A DNA stretch of 64,000 nucleotides from Nostocales cyanobacterium Centralia_MAG_434 (GCA_021324415.1 JAJPJF010000417.1:23833-87832); one strand, 5' to 3'; shown: positions 29,743 through 39,410, numbered from the stretch's first letter. The notes: generated from the sequence alone by a model not told the origin. Numbers and translations are program-made.

Positions 29743-32499
29743 TTATTTGGGAGGCTTATTGAGAGGATAGTGTTCTGCTAAAAACTGCTCTGCCTGAGTG
29801 CGATCGCTCACCACTCCATCTAAAGCTGCAGCCCGTAAATCATCTAACATTTGCCGATACATTGGTCCTGGTTTATAGCCTAGTTGTCTTAAGTCATTCC
29901 CATTCAAGGGAGGCTGAACTAGTGACCAAACTGTCAAATATTTCCAAATTGTATGCCTTAGCGGTTTTGGACTTTGCACAGCAATTAATATCAGTGTTGG
30001 TAAGTCGTACTGCCGAAGCAACTGCACAACTTGACTGGGGCGCACCTGTTCGACTCCCTCCACAAACAAAGAAACATTATTGATATCTGCTCGCACTTGT
30101 GCTAAGGACTCTAGCCTAGTAATACTATCCTCTGGCAATTGCAAATTTTTTGCTACCCTCCCTCGGTATTCTGGTGCTACGTGGGCAATCAAAGCTTCTA
30201 GGCGCATTTGCCAGTAAACTAAGGTTTGCTGAGTGTCAAATCGTCGTAAACACCTCTCCAGTAGGCGTAACTGGCGCAGAAGTTCTGCATCAAGCTTGAG
30301 GGAGGGGTGAATGCACTGCAATGCCCCCAAATCTGCAAGTAGTTCTAAAGCTCTTTTCCAATAGGGAGCTTCCAAGATGTGTTTCAATTCTGCCTTCAGT
30401 CGAGTTTGCAGAGCAGGTGCTTTAGAGTTTTCTTTAGATGTGCGATCATAAACGCCACTGTTGATCGCATAGCGGATATATGCTTCTGTTTGATCTTCCA
30501 ACTGAAATCCTAGCCTGACAGCAAAGCGGACGCCGCGATAAATACGAGTAGGATCTTCGATAAAGCTGTTAGCATGGAGCACCCGAATTTGCCGACGTTG
30601 TAAATCTTGCAACCCACCGAAGAAATCAAGCAACGTGCCTGCACGCGGAGGAGTGAGTCTTAGTGCTAGTGCATTGATTGTAAAATCACGACGGTATAAA
30701 TCTTGACGAATAGAACTAGCTTCAACTTCAGGATTCGCGGCTGGATAGGGATAAAATTCTGTTCTGGCAGTAGCAATATCAACCCACAAAGAGTCTAAAT
30801 CGGGGTCTTTGTGCCAGAGTAAAGCCGCAGTTTGAAAAGCTCCATGTATTTCTAAGCGTACTCCTGGATAAATTTCCTGAAGTGCTCTTGCCAATTCCAC
30901 GCCAGCACCTACATCCGCAGCTTGATGAAAACCATCAACCACCAAGTCTATATCCTGAATCATCAAACTAGCTGAGGCTTCTTCAGCCAGTAGCAAGTCG
31001 CGTACTGCTCCCCCTACCAGATAAAGATGCCAACCCCGTTTTGCTGCTGCAAGTGATGCTTGCGTGAGCAATTCCCACAATTGAGGAGCAAGTCTACGCT
31101 GTAGTTGAGAAAGATTAAGACTATTTTCCCCCTCAAGACCTTTCCCTTTTTTCCCCTCTTTCCCTCTTTTCTTCTCACCCTCACGTTCTTGATGTAATTC
31201 CCTTAACACATCTGTACGGGTGACAATCCCCACTAACTGTCCATTCTCCAGTACAGGCAAGCGTCCAATATCATATGTCACCATCAACGACTCGATCGCT
31301 GGCAGTGTTGTCTGGGGGGTAATTGTCTTCATATTGGTTGTCATGTAACCTTTGACAGGTGCATGACTAAACCCGTGGTGCAAGGCAATATCCAGATCAC
31401 GTCGAGAAATAATACCAACAATTTGTCCTTGGGTATCCACAACTGATAAACCAGAGTGCCCGTAGCGTAATAAAATGCGCTGTGCTTCCTCAATTGTCGT
31501 TTCTGGACGAATAGAGCGCACTGGGGAAGACATGAGATCCCGCGCTGTCGGGGGATGGGGGATCTGGTCTTTGAGTCTATCCAGCAGTTGTTGTAATATG
31601 TTTTGTGCATTTGCTCCACGTAAATTGAGAGCAGCTGCTTTTGCATGACCACCGCCACCTAGTGGTTGAAACAATTGGTTGAGATTAACATTCTTGATTT
31701 GCGATCGCCCAATGACTGTTAAGCGTGACGTCTCACCATCTTCTAGAGAATGCTCATGGAGCAGTAGTAAAGCATCTATCTGTGTTAACTCTACTAGCCG
31801 TGTGGCAAGAGTGGATAAACCAGGGACAAAGCTATCTGTTTTGAGATGAACCCAAGCAATCGTATATCCATAAACTTCTATAGATTGCACATTTTGTAAT
31901 GCCTCAGTGAACAGCTGCTGTAACTGAGGAGATAAATTTGGTTCAACATACTCAGCAATAACTGACAAACTGACACCTTGTTGCATCAACCAAGCCAAAG
32001 CTTGAGCATCCCTTGGGGTGGTGTGGTCAAATGTGAGGGAGCCAGTGTCAACATGGATACCCAAAGCCATGACAGTTGCTTCTGCTGGAGTTAGAGAAAT
32101 CTGTTGCTGTTGCAATTGCTCCACGATTAGAGTTGTGGTAGCTCCTACAGAAGAGATATGACATTGCGTGGCGGGAATATCTCCTTGTTGTTCTAGGTGA
32201 TGATCGTAAACTACAATTTCCCTGACATTAGGTAAATCTAACCATTCAGCGGCTTTACCCAGGCGATCGCGCTGTTGTGTATCCACCACAATCAAGGAGC
32301 GGATTTTTTCAGGAGCCACAGAACGACGCTCAATCAGTGGATACTCATCCCGGTATAATGCCAGAAAATCCCTAACACCGGGGTGAGCTCCACTTGGCAG
32401 CACAATCTTACTACCAGGAACCAAGCGCGTTAATCCCACAGCGGCTCCCAGTGCATCAAAATCTGCTGTTATGTGGCACAAAATTAAATCCATCATCAT
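29743..32499 (-). CDS. DHH phosphoesterase - CBS pair - tRNA nucleotidyltransferase/poly(A) polymerase fusion
   Basis: About 918 residues from the MMMDLILCHITADFDALGAA start. A DHH/DHHA1 phosphoesterase region (about 1-320) has DFDALGAAVGL, VVDTQQRDRLG, YDHHLEQ and GGGGHAKAAAL. A CBS pair (about 325-445) follows, then a KKRGKEGKKGKG linker. The C-terminal CCA-adding/poly(A) polymerase domain has LYLVGGAVRDLLL, DIDLVVDG and RRDFTINALALRL. A hairpin (32527-32552) lies in the region a longer start would cover, supporting the internal start. The domain order is known from cyanobacteria; its RNA role (CCA addition versus A addition, and what DHH hydrolyses) is not settled by sequence. Confidence 0.9.
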   Translation of the reverse strand: MMMDLILCHITADFDALGAAVGLTRLVPGSKIVLPSGAHPGVRDFLALYRDEYPLIERRSVAPEKIRSLIVVDTQQRDRLGKAAEWLDLPNVREIVVYDHHLEQQGDIPATQCHISSVGATTTLIVEQLQQQQISLTPAEATVMALGIHVDTGSLTFDHTTPRDAQALAWLMQQGVSLSVIAEYVEPNLSPQLQQLFTEALQNVQSIEVYGYTIAWVHLKTDSFVPGLSTLATRLVELTQIDALLLLHEHSLEDGETSRLTVIGRSQIKNVNLNQLFQPLGGGGHAKAAALNLRGANAQNILQQLLDRLKDQIPHPPTARDLMSSPVRSIRPETTIEEAQRILLRYGHSGLSVVDTQGQIVGIISRRDLDIALHHGFSHAPVKGYMTTNMKTITPQTTLPAIESLMVTYDIGRLPVLENGQLVGIVTRTDVLRELHQEREGEKKRGKEGKKGKGLEGENSLNLSQLQRRLAPQLWELLTQASLAAAKRGWHLYLVGGAVRDLLLAEEASASLMIQDIDLVVDGFHQAADVGAGVELARALQEIYPGVRLEIHGAFQTAALLWHKDPDLDSLWVDIATARTEFYPYPAANPEVEASSIRQDLYRRDFTINALALRLTPPRAGTLLDFFGGLQDLQRRQIRVLHANSFIEDPTRIYRGVRFAVRLGFQLEDQTEAYIRYAINSGVYDRTSKENSKAPALQTRLKAELKHILEAPYWKRALELLADLGALQCIHPSLKLDAELLRQLRLLERCLRRFDTQQTLVYWQMRLEALIAHVAPEYRGRVAKNLQLPEDSITRLESLAQVRADINNVSLFVEGVEQVRPSQVVQLLRQYDLPTLILIAVQSPKPLRHTIWKYLTVWSLVQPPLNGNDLRQLGYKPGPMYRQMLDDLRAAALDGVVSDRTQAEQFLAEHYPLNKPPK

Positions 32500-32680
32500 T
32501 GGGTTAGGGCGATCGCAGTTTTTTCGGCATGGGCATAGGGTATGCCCCATGCCCAACCTTAACAAAATAATTGTTTATTCTCACTCCCCCTACTTAAAGT
32601 GTTGCGATTTCTGCTAGCTTAACAAATAAGGAAAAACCTTATCTATTTTTAAGAATTTCACCGTCTTGGGAGAATCAAAA

Positions 32681-32869
32681 ATGACTATCATATTCCAAAT
32701 TGCTTTATTAGCTTTGGTCTTTGTATCGTTTGTCCTGGTTATCGGTGTTCCCGTTGCCTATGCCACTCCACAAAATTGGAATGAATCCAAAAGGTTGCTT
32801 TGGATTGGCTCCGGAACTTGGATTGCCTTAGTGCTTTTAGTCGGTGCATTAAACTTTTTCGTAGTTTAA
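32681..32869 (+). CDS. psbZ: Photosystem II protein PsbZ (Ycf9)
   Basis: 62 residues from ATG 32681 with two transmembrane helices. It begins [20 protein letters not shown] and has the inter-helix loop [18 protein letters not shown] characteristic of PsbZ. It is a thylakoid membrane subunit at the PSII core periphery that stabilises the supercomplex. The longer frame starting at TTG 32666 is not needed. It lies upstream of ribH, a common neighbour in cyanobacteria. Confidence 0.96.
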   Translation: MTIIFQIALLALVFVSFVLVIGVPVAYATPQNWNESKRLLWIGSGTWIALVLLVGALNFFVV

Positions 32870-33161
32870 GCGACAGCTGCAAATCAAACAGACAAATAGG
32901 ATAAAACAGGAGTAGGGGGAGTAGAGGAAGCAAGTTGGGAAGAGAAAGCAGGCTATATGACGACAAACTATCTCATCTGCTGATCTTCCTGTCTCCCCAT
33001 CTCTCTATCTTCTCTAAAGCCTGTTATTTTTTAGTGAAAGTATGGAGATGTAAAGCTGAAAATCCTAATAAGTAACAGGACTCACTGAGATGCCTACACC
33101 GTATTACTTGCAGTCGGTATAGGAAATTTTACCCAAAATTATAATTGAGTTTGAGGCGATC

Positions 33162-33746
33162 ATGGCAGTTTTCGAGGGAACTTTTGCTCAGATAGAGCCT
33201 TTGCGGTTTGCACTGGTTATTGGACGATTCAATGACCTGGTTACCAACAAGCTGCTAGAAGGATGCCAAGATTGCTTGAAACGTCACGGCGTCGATATCA
33301 ATCCTCAAGGCTCTCAGGTAGATTACATTTACGTACCAGGTAGTTTTGAAGTCCCTGTTGTAGCTCGCCAATTGGCACTCTCCCATCGTTATGATGCAAT
33401 TATTTGTCTAGGTGCTGTTATTCGGGGTCAAACGCCTCATTTTGATTACGTATCTTCTGAAGTCGCCAAGGGCATTGCAGCAGCAGCCTTTCAAACTGGT
33501 GTACCAGTTATTTTCGGTATTCTGACAACAGATACCATGCAACAGGCTTTAGAACGAGCAGGTATCAAAAGTAATCATGGTTGGGACTATGCCATGAGTG
33601 CTCTAGAAATGGGTAGCCTGATGAAACAATTGCGCTCTAACCTTGTCGCAGAGCAGCCCTATGTAGGAAACTCTCAATCTTTACCAGCTTCACTTAAAAG
33701 TGCAAGTATTGGCAGTTTTTCTACTGAAACTCAAGAACTGGGCTAA
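33162..33746 (+). CDS. ribH: 6,7-dimethyl-8-ribityllumazine synthase
   Basis: The penultimate step of riboflavin synthesis. Lumazine synthase motifs: [54 protein letters not shown] (with the catalytic histidine), [20 protein letters not shown] and a [13 protein letters not shown] end. The roughly 155-residue core is followed by a ~35-residue Ser-rich C-terminal tail, usual in Nostocales. It forms icosahedral or pentameric assemblies in the cytosol. A strong hairpin follows. Confidence 0.96.
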   Translation: MAVFEGTFAQIEPLRFALVIGRFNDLVTNKLLEGCQDCLKRHGVDINPQGSQVDYIYVPGSFEVPVVARQLALSHRYDAIICLGAVIRGQTPHFDYVSSEVAKGIAAAAFQTGVPVIFGILTTDTMQQALERAGIKSNHGWDYAMSALEMGSLMKQLRSNLVAEQPYVGNSQSLPASLKSASIGSFSTETQELG

Positions 33747-33749
33747 ACA

Positions 33750-33787
33750 TGGGAAGTGGTTAGTCACTCCACACTAACCATTTCCCA
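33750..33787 (+). terminator. Strong hairpin after ribH
   Basis: TGGGAAGTGGTTAGT and ACTAACCATTTCCCA pair over 15 bp (one G-T pair) around an 8-base loop, three bases after the ribH stop. The following sequence is A-rich rather than T-rich. Confidence 0.65.
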
Positions 33788-33865
33788 AAATTCAAAACTA
33801 AAATTTCAAATTCGCTATTGACAAACAAGGAGAAATCTGAAATGATTATATATAGTCAAAAAGTC

Positions 33866-33937
33866 GCGGGTATAGCTCAGTGGTAGAGCGTCACCTTGCC
33901 AAGGTGAATGTCGCGCGTTCGAATCGCGTTACCCGCT
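33866..33937 (+). tRNA. tRNA-Gly (GCC anticodon)
   Basis: A 72-nt cloverleaf: acceptor GCGGGTA pairs with TACCCGC, and the D arm contains AGCTCAGTGGTAGAGC. The anticodon stem ACCTT/AAGGT surrounds loop TTGCCAA-type bases with GCC, and the T arm has GTTCGAATC. CCA is not encoded. A structured-RNA relic starts about 160 bp downstream. Confidence 0.96.
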
Positions 33938-34099
33938 TGTTAAAGAGCAGCAAAAAACTAGTGAATTGAACAGGGGTGAAAACATCTCCATTGTTGCACC
34001 TTATAAAACAATTCCGAGAAAGCTAAGATCAAAAGGGTGTAGCCAGCTACTTTTGAGCAAGGTATATTAAACTTAAATTAAAAGTGGGAAAAGAGAAGG

Positions 34100-34392
34100 T
34101 CAACAACCCCCACCTCTAAGTCGGGGCATTCAGATTATTCTTGAAGCCCCCATAGTTGACTAAGCTAAGTACGTTAAGTACTAGGTTAATGGAAGTGATT
34201 GAGTCCTATCTACGATTGCGCAGCCAGCTAGTAGCTCTAGAACTGAAGGATTAAACTAAGTGTATGGGGTTAAGCTAATGTCCTTTAGATAGTATCAAAT
34301 GTTGATTTTGCTAAGGCTACTTTAACTGGAGTAGCAAGGTGTTCCCGGCATACAGGGAGACGAGATGATTCATTGCTAAGATTGCTAGTCTC
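34100..34392 (+). ncRNA. Orphan HEARO/omega-RNA-like structured RNA (IS200/IS605-derived), no IscB or TnpB
   Basis: About 290 nt without an ORF but rich in nested pairings. An outer stem GTCAAC (34100) / GTTGAC encloses hairpin CCCCCAC...GTCGGGG. A middle block contains GCGCAGCCAGCTAGTAGCTC. The 3' block contains AAGGTGTTCCCGGC, GGGAGACGAGATGATTC and a closing GAGAC/GTCTC pair (34357-34392). From memory these blocks resemble the HEARO/IscB omega RNA family, where the guide lies 5' of the scaffold and iscB follows it; here only an unrelated gene follows. Family assignment needs a covariance search; a decayed non-autonomous IS605-type element is the alternative. Confidence 0.5.
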
Positions 34393-34460
34393 AAGAATCT
34401 TGATCAGGGAATAGCACTCTTATAGTCGTAGATCCACACGCTCAAGTCAGAATATCACTT

Positions 34461-34868
34461 GTGCAATCACAAAAAGCAGAAAAAATTGACTTTAATAGCG
34501 AATATCCTTGTCCCTGTCGTCGGAAGGGGCAATTGGTTCCGATTACCCTGACAGAAGCATTTGGATGCGATCGCTGTCAGCAAATATTTGTGGTGGAAGA
34601 TAATGGTTATGCACTGGAGCAACTTTCTACTACTTATCCTTACAAACGAGCTTGGCACTGGACAGGGAGTACTTGGCAAGTTGTTCAACCTCGTTTATCA
34701 GAAAGCTATCTGCCAGTAGCGCTTGGTATTATTTTCGTGCTAGTGATTATATGGTTACCATTAGCACTGCGATTGGCCAGTGGTGCCAATATTATTGCTT
34801 GGGCAATAGTGGCGGTGCTGTTGGCAATTCTGCCAGCACTGATGGTCTGGCTTACCTACAGACGTTGA
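34461..34868 (+). CDS. Conserved membrane protein with Cys-pair (zinc-ribbon-like) head
   Basis: 135 residues from GTG 34461. The N-terminal head has two Cys pairs (YPCPCRR and GCDRCQQIF), a zinc-ribbon-like arrangement. A Trp-rich segment (RAWHWTGSTWQVVQP) follows, then two transmembrane helices (about 85-105 and 108-130) and a short basic tail. No function is known to me. The proA ATG follows 4 bp after its stop, so the two are likely co-transcribed. Confidence 0.75.
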   Translation: MQSQKAEKIDFNSEYPCPCRRKGQLVPITLTEAFGCDRCQQIFVVEDNGYALEQLSTTYPYKRAWHWTGSTWQVVQPRLSESYLPVALGIIFVLVIIWLPLALRLASGANIIAWAIVAVLLAILPALMVWLTYRR

Positions 34869-34872
34869 GTCA

Positions 34873-36138
34873 ATGACAGTGGAAGCTTTTGATGATTATC
34901 CTGAACCCATTGCTTGCGCCAAACGCGCTGCTCAAGCTGCTTTTAAGTTAGGAAGCACTAAGGGCGTAGATCGTAGTCGCGCTGTTTTAGCAATGGCACA
35001 AACACTAAAACGTTCCTTCGATGACATTCTAGAGGCAAACACCTTAGATCTAGAAGCCAGTCGAGAAATGGCAGTGCCAGACTTGATTTTGGACTGGCTC
35101 AAGCTAACACCAAAACGCCTAGAGATGACAGTAGATATTCTGCAACGCTTAGGAGAATTATCAGACCCACTGCGACGTGTTAGGCACACTGATTATCAGT
35201 TAGAAGATTCTCAAACCTACTCTCAGCTTATGCCTTTGGGTGTGATCGCATTTATTTATGAAGCATTTCCAGAATTGGCAGCGATCGCAGCAGGTTTATG
35301 CATCAAGACAGGTAATAGTCTGATTCTCAAAGGGAGTACAGAAGCCAGTCATTCCAACGCTGCGATTGGTAACGCACTGCAAACGGCGATTACAGAAGTT
35401 GGGTTGCCAACAGGTTGTATAGAGTTGATCACAGCAGAACATGGCACTTCTACTCGAAATTTGGTCACCCAAGACCAATATCTCAATCTAGTGATTCCCT
35501 ACGGACGTTCTAGCTTCATACAACAAGTTGTGCGACAGTCAACTTCTCCAGTCTTAAAGTCAGCAATGGGCAATTGTTATCTCTATTGGTCGCCTAATGG
35601 TAGCTTGGACATGGTTCGCTGGATGATTTTAGATAGCCATCAAAGTGAACCAGATCCAGTCAATGCGATAGAAAAAGTACTCATTCACCGCCAAACTCTA
35701 CCTTCTTCCTTATCGGTTCTGTGGAACAGCCTAAAAGAGCAAGGCTTTGAAATTAGGGGAGATGCGGAACTCGTGGAAGCTTTTCCCCAGCTGCGACCAG
35801 TTAAAGATGAGGAATGGGGATGTGCTTATTTAACCAAGACAATAGCTTTTAAACTCGTAGATAGTCTAGATGCAGCAATCCTTTGGATTAACCAATATAG
35901 TAGTGGTCATGCTGACTGTATTGTCACTGAGTCCTATCAGGAAAGCCGGCAGTTTGCCTTAGGAGTCAACAGCGCCTCTAGCTATATTAATGCTTCTTCA
36001 CGTTTTTCTCGCCAACTATCGCGGGGAGATGCAGTCTTTCTTGGTATGTCTAATCAAAAAGGTCATCGCCGGGGATTTATTGGTCTAGAGAGTTTAACGA
36101 CAACCAAGTATATTGTCCAAGGAAACGGGCGATTTTAG
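34873..36138 (+). CDS. proA: Glutamate-5-semialdehyde dehydrogenase (gamma-glutamyl phosphate reductase)
   Basis: 421 residues of the ProA family (aldehyde dehydrogenase superfamily), the second step of proline synthesis. Motifs: PLGVIAFIYEAFPELAAIAA, GNSLILKGSTEASHSN, IPYGRSSFIQQVVRQS and the active-site cysteine in SAMGNCYLYW; the C-terminus has SSYINASSRFSRQLSRGDAV. Sequence around the cysteine departs from the common VGNCHVYVD form (MGNCYLYWS), and many enzymes have R/KGG where this has RSS, so it may be one of two divergent cyanobacterial ProA paralogues. Cytosolic. Confidence 0.85.
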   Translation: MTVEAFDDYPEPIACAKRAAQAAFKLGSTKGVDRSRAVLAMAQTLKRSFDDILEANTLDLEASREMAVPDLILDWLKLTPKRLEMTVDILQRLGELSDPLRRVRHTDYQLEDSQTYSQLMPLGVIAFIYEAFPELAAIAAGLCIKTGNSLILKGSTEASHSNAAIGNALQTAITEVGLPTGCIELITAEHGTSTRNLVTQDQYLNLVIPYGRSSFIQQVVRQSTSPVLKSAMGNCYLYWSPNGSLDMVRWMILDSHQSEPDPVNAIEKVLIHRQTLPSSLSVLWNSLKEQGFEIRGDAELVEAFPQLRPVKDEEWGCAYLTKTIAFKLVDSLDAAILWINQYSSGHADCIVTESYQESRQFALGVNSASSYINASSRFSRQLSRGDAVFLGMSNQKGHRRGFIGLESLTTTKYIVQGNGRF

Positions 36139-36290
36139 CCCAATCGATTCCAAAATTCCACGTCTCACCGTTGATTCATAAATCTGGTGCTGAGCATTGT
36201 TTTTATAAATTTCATGAGCAGCAGAATGATATCATCTTAATGGTAGGTTAGTCTGAGCAAAACCATCTTAAGAAAGTTAACGGTGATGCC

Positions 36291-38846
36291 GTGGTCGGAA
36301 TTGTCATTGTCTCTCACAGTCGCCAGCTTGCTGAAGGAGTCAAAGAACTCGCAGCGCAAATGGTTCAGGGCAAAGTCCCTCTTGCTGTTGCAGCAGGAAT
36401 TGACGATCCAGAAAACCCACTAGGCACAGATGCCACGCAGATATATGAAGCGATCGCCTCCGTTTATAGTGATGAAGGTGTTATTGTGATGATGGATCTG
36501 GGTAGCGCTTTGATGAATGCAGAAATGGCACTAGAGCTTTTCCCAGAAGAACATCAGCAAAATGTACATCTGTGTGAAGCACCCTTGGTGGAAGGCGTAT
36601 TTGCCGCTGCAGTGGCAGCAGCTTCTGGTAGCAATGCCGAGCAGGTTATGGCAGAAGCACGGGGAGCAATAGTTGCAAAAGCGACTCAATTGGGTGTCAT
36701 AGCCTCAGATGTATTGTCTACCCAACAACCAACAGCTAACAAAGATCAACAAACAAAAGAAATTCATCTGATTGTTCGCAATAGGCTAGGGTTGCATGCT
36801 CGTCCAGCGGCTCAGTTTGTGTCTACAGTAGCTGGGTTTAAGTCTCAAATAACAGTGCGAAACTTAACTAGGGATACGGAACCTGTTCGTGCTGACAGTA
36901 TTAACCAAGTCACAACCTTGGGTGTGCGACAAGGACATGAACTCGTCATTAGTGCGATTGGCGTTGATGCAGATGCAGCACTACGTGCTTTGCAAGCATT
37001 GGTCGAAAGTCGCTTTGGCGAAGATAACACTTCTATCCCTCCCTCTCCCCCAATCCCTCACGTTCCATCCTCTTTATCATCTCATGCTCTACAAGGAATC
37101 CCAGCTTGTCCAGGCGTGGCGATCGCACCTATTTTCCTATACCGTGCAGTTCCTCTGACTGTTCAGGAATATCACGTAGACGATCCTGAGGCAGAGTGGC
37201 AACGTTTACAAACTGCGATGCAGGTGGCTTTACGAGAAGTTCAGGCGTTGCTTTCACACACATCTACCCAAATTGGTGATACCGAAGCAGCCATCTTTGA
37301 TGCTCATATGCTATTTTTAGGAGATCCAGTGCTTATTGAAGCAGCTCAGCAACGTATCTTTGAACACCACTTAAATGCTGAAGCTGCCTGGCAAGCAGTC
37401 ATTGATGAACTGGCTAACAGATACCACACACTTGAAGATGCTTATCTACAAGAACGTGCTACTGATGTCATTGACGTGGGGCAACGGGTGCTGCGACTAT
37501 TGTTTCATTCGACGAGTGGATCAGACTATCACCACTTAAACACCACACACCAATTTGAGCAATCCACTCATCTAAATCTCTCCCAACCAGCCATTTTGGT
37601 CGCCACTGACCTCACGCCCTCTGACACAGCTAGATTAGACCCAACACAAGTCTTAGGTATTTGTACTACTTCCGGCAGCCCTACCTCTCACAGTGCTATT
37701 CTGGCTCGCTCTTTAGGTATACCAGAGGTTGTAGGCTTACCACCCGAGATATTGCAACTTGCAGAAAATACCCTAATTGCACTAGATGGTGAAACTGGTG
37801 AGGTCTGGATAGAGCCAGAACCTCATATACTAGAAGCAGTTGAGGCAAAGCGACAAGCATGGCAAGCATCTCACCAAGAAGCACTGGTATTGGCACGCCG
37901 AACAGCAACAACTCGTGATGGTCAAACGCTAAGTGTGTATGCCAATTTACTGAATACGGATGATGCGAGATTAGCGCTAGAACAGGGTGCAGAAGGTGTA
38001 GGACTGCTCCGCACTGAGTTTCTTTATTTACAACGATCAACTGCGCCTTCCGAAGAAGAGCAACTGGCAATTTATCAGGCGATCGCTCAAGTCCTAGAAA
38101 CTCGTCCTTTGGTTATTCGCACGTTAGATATTGGCGGAGATAAACCATTGCCTTACCTTGGTGTCCACTCAGAACCCAACTCATTTTTAGGCTGGCGTGG
38201 TATTCGTTTCTGTCTTGCCCGTCCAGATATATTCAAAACCCAGTTACGGGCAATTTTAAGGGCTAGTGTTGGACATCAGATGAAGCTCATGTTTCCCATG
38301 ATTGCAACTGTGGAAGAACTAAGGGCAGCGAAGGCAATTCTCGCTGAGGTAAAAGCTGAACTCAACCAAGCTGCTATTTCCTTTGATGAAGCAATGAAAG
38401 TAGGGATTATGGTAGAGATTCCCTCAGCAGTGATGCTTGCTGAGCAGTTAGCGACTGAGGTAGACTTTTTCAGTATTGGCACTAATGATCTGAGCCAGTA
38501 TGTTATGGCTTGCGATCGCACAAACCCACGAGTTGCAAATTTAGCTGATGCTTTACATCCTGCTGTGTTGCGAATGATTCAACAAACTGTCCAAGCAGGA
38601 CACAAAGCAGGAATTAAGGTAGGGTTATGTGGCGAAATTGCAGCCGACCCTCTCGCTACACCAATTTTACTAGGTTTGAAATTAGATACAGTCAGTCTTA
38701 GCCCTCATGCTATACCTGGATTTAAGCAAGCCAGTGTTAAGTTATCCCTGAAAGAATCTGAGGCGATCGCCCAATTAGCATTAGAACAGGATTCTGCTGC
38801 TAATGTCAGAGCTGTTGTATTGAACGCGCTGACTCATAAAAATTGA
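36291..38846 (+). CDS. dhaM: DhaM-HPr-Enzyme I multidomain phosphotransferase
   Basis: 851 residues from GTG 36291. Three PTS modules in series: EIIA-mannose-like DhaM (1-130; His9 in IVIVSHSRQ, MMDLGSALMN), HPr (156-245; His169 in RLGLHARPAAQF), and Enzyme I (266-850; His467 in SGSPTSHSAIL, PEP-binding LRTEFLY and GTNDLSQYVMACDRTNP). It would pass phosphate from PEP to the DhaK-DhaL dihydroxyacetone kinase. No dhaK/dhaL occurs here, so partners must be encoded elsewhere. Cyanobacteria mostly lack sugar PTS, so this is probably a dedicated dihydroxyacetone route. Confidence 0.9.
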   Translation: MVGIVIVSHSRQLAEGVKELAAQMVQGKVPLAVAAGIDDPENPLGTDATQIYEAIASVYSDEGVIVMMDLGSALMNAEMALELFPEEHQQNVHLCEAPLVEGVFAAAVAAASGSNAEQVMAEARGAIVAKATQLGVIASDVLSTQQPTANKDQQTKEIHLIVRNRLGLHARPAAQFVSTVAGFKSQITVRNLTRDTEPVRADSINQVTTLGVRQGHELVISAIGVDADAALRALQALVESRFGEDNTSIPPSPPIPHVPSSLSSHALQGIPACPGVAIAPIFLYRAVPLTVQEYHVDDPEAEWQRLQTAMQVALREVQALLSHTSTQIGDTEAAIFDAHMLFLGDPVLIEAAQQRIFEHHLNAEAAWQAVIDELANRYHTLEDAYLQERATDVIDVGQRVLRLLFHSTSGSDYHHLNTTHQFEQSTHLNLSQPAILVATDLTPSDTARLDPTQVLGICTTSGSPTSHSAILARSLGIPEVVGLPPEILQLAENTLIALDGETGEVWIEPEPHILEAVEAKRQAWQASHQEALVLARRTATTRDGQTLSVYANLLNTDDARLALEQGAEGVGLLRTEFLYLQRSTAPSEEEQLAIYQAIAQVLETRPLVIRTLDIGGDKPLPYLGVHSEPNSFLGWRGIRFCLARPDIFKTQLRAILRASVGHQMKLMFPMIATVEELRAAKAILAEVKAELNQAAISFDEAMKVGIMVEIPSAVMLAEQLATEVDFFSIGTNDLSQYVMACDRTNPRVANLADALHPAVLRMIQQTVQAGHKAGIKVGLCGEIAADPLATPILLGLKLDTVSLSPHAIPGFKQASVKLSLKESEAIAQLALEQDSAANVRAVVLNALTHKN

Positions 38847-38920
38847 AAGTGACCTAAGTATTGCCTAATACAAACAGAGTAAGATCACTATTCAATTCCC
38901 TGTGACATACTCCCACACTG

Positions 38921-39358
38921 ATGCAAGCATACAGTGTGGGCTTCTCACCTAATCCAGCTATTGCTTCGGAGGCGGTGAGCTTTGTTTTAAATCCACGGAA
39001 TGCCCTACCGCAGATTGTTATGGAGTTTCTTACCTTGTACCCTACAAATTTTACTGTCCTGGATGAGATGCTGGCTTATTCGCGCTATGGGACAAACCTA
39101 GAGGTAATTTGTATTAATCAAGATGTGCTTACTTACTTCTATGCTGTGCAACGGAGTCGCTTACCAGTAATCGTAATGCTACTGGACAGAGGCTTATCAG
39201 ACACCAATATGGGTGAAGTCAACCAAGTCTATTGTATCATATTTTTGGAATATTCTGCTCTTTTCCTCCATGTTTTCCTTCCTCGCCTAACGGCATTGGT
39301 CGGAAAACTGTCGTCAACTCACTCGCAATTCATCTCATCACTCGTCCTAACGGACTGA
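38921..39358 (+). CDS. Hypothetical protein, possibly degenerate
   Basis: A 145-codon frame starting MQAYSVGFSPNPAIASEAVS. The first ~90 residues (NPRNALPQIVMEFLTLYPTN, TNLEVICINQDVLTYFYAVQ) look protein-like. The C-terminal third turns into Leu/Ser-rich sequence, consistent with a frameshifted or extended tail. No family recognised and no clear ribosome-binding site. It lies between dhaM and an S66 peptidase gene on the same strand. It could be a fragment of a larger gene. Confidence 0.35.
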   Translation: MQAYSVGFSPNPAIASEAVSFVLNPRNALPQIVMEFLTLYPTNFTVLDEMLAYSRYGTNLEVICINQDVLTYFYAVQRSRLPVIVMLLDRGLSDTNMGEVNQVYCIIFLEYSALFLHVFLPRLTALVGKLSSTHSQFISSLVLTD

Positions 39359-39410
39359 GTGAGAGATGAATTGCTGTTTAAGCTAAAAATAGAATCATCA
39401 ACACAACTTC

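Noticed and set aside
32500..32565. Longer start for the DHH-CBS-nucleotidyltransferase gene
   Set aside because: The extension translates a GCATGGGCATA/TATGCCCCATGC hairpin and precedes the standard MDLILCH start.
38921..39358. Methylglyoxal synthase or other DHA-pathway enzyme next to dhaM
   Set aside because: I could not find the catalytic motifs; the frame is kept only as a low-confidence hypothetical.
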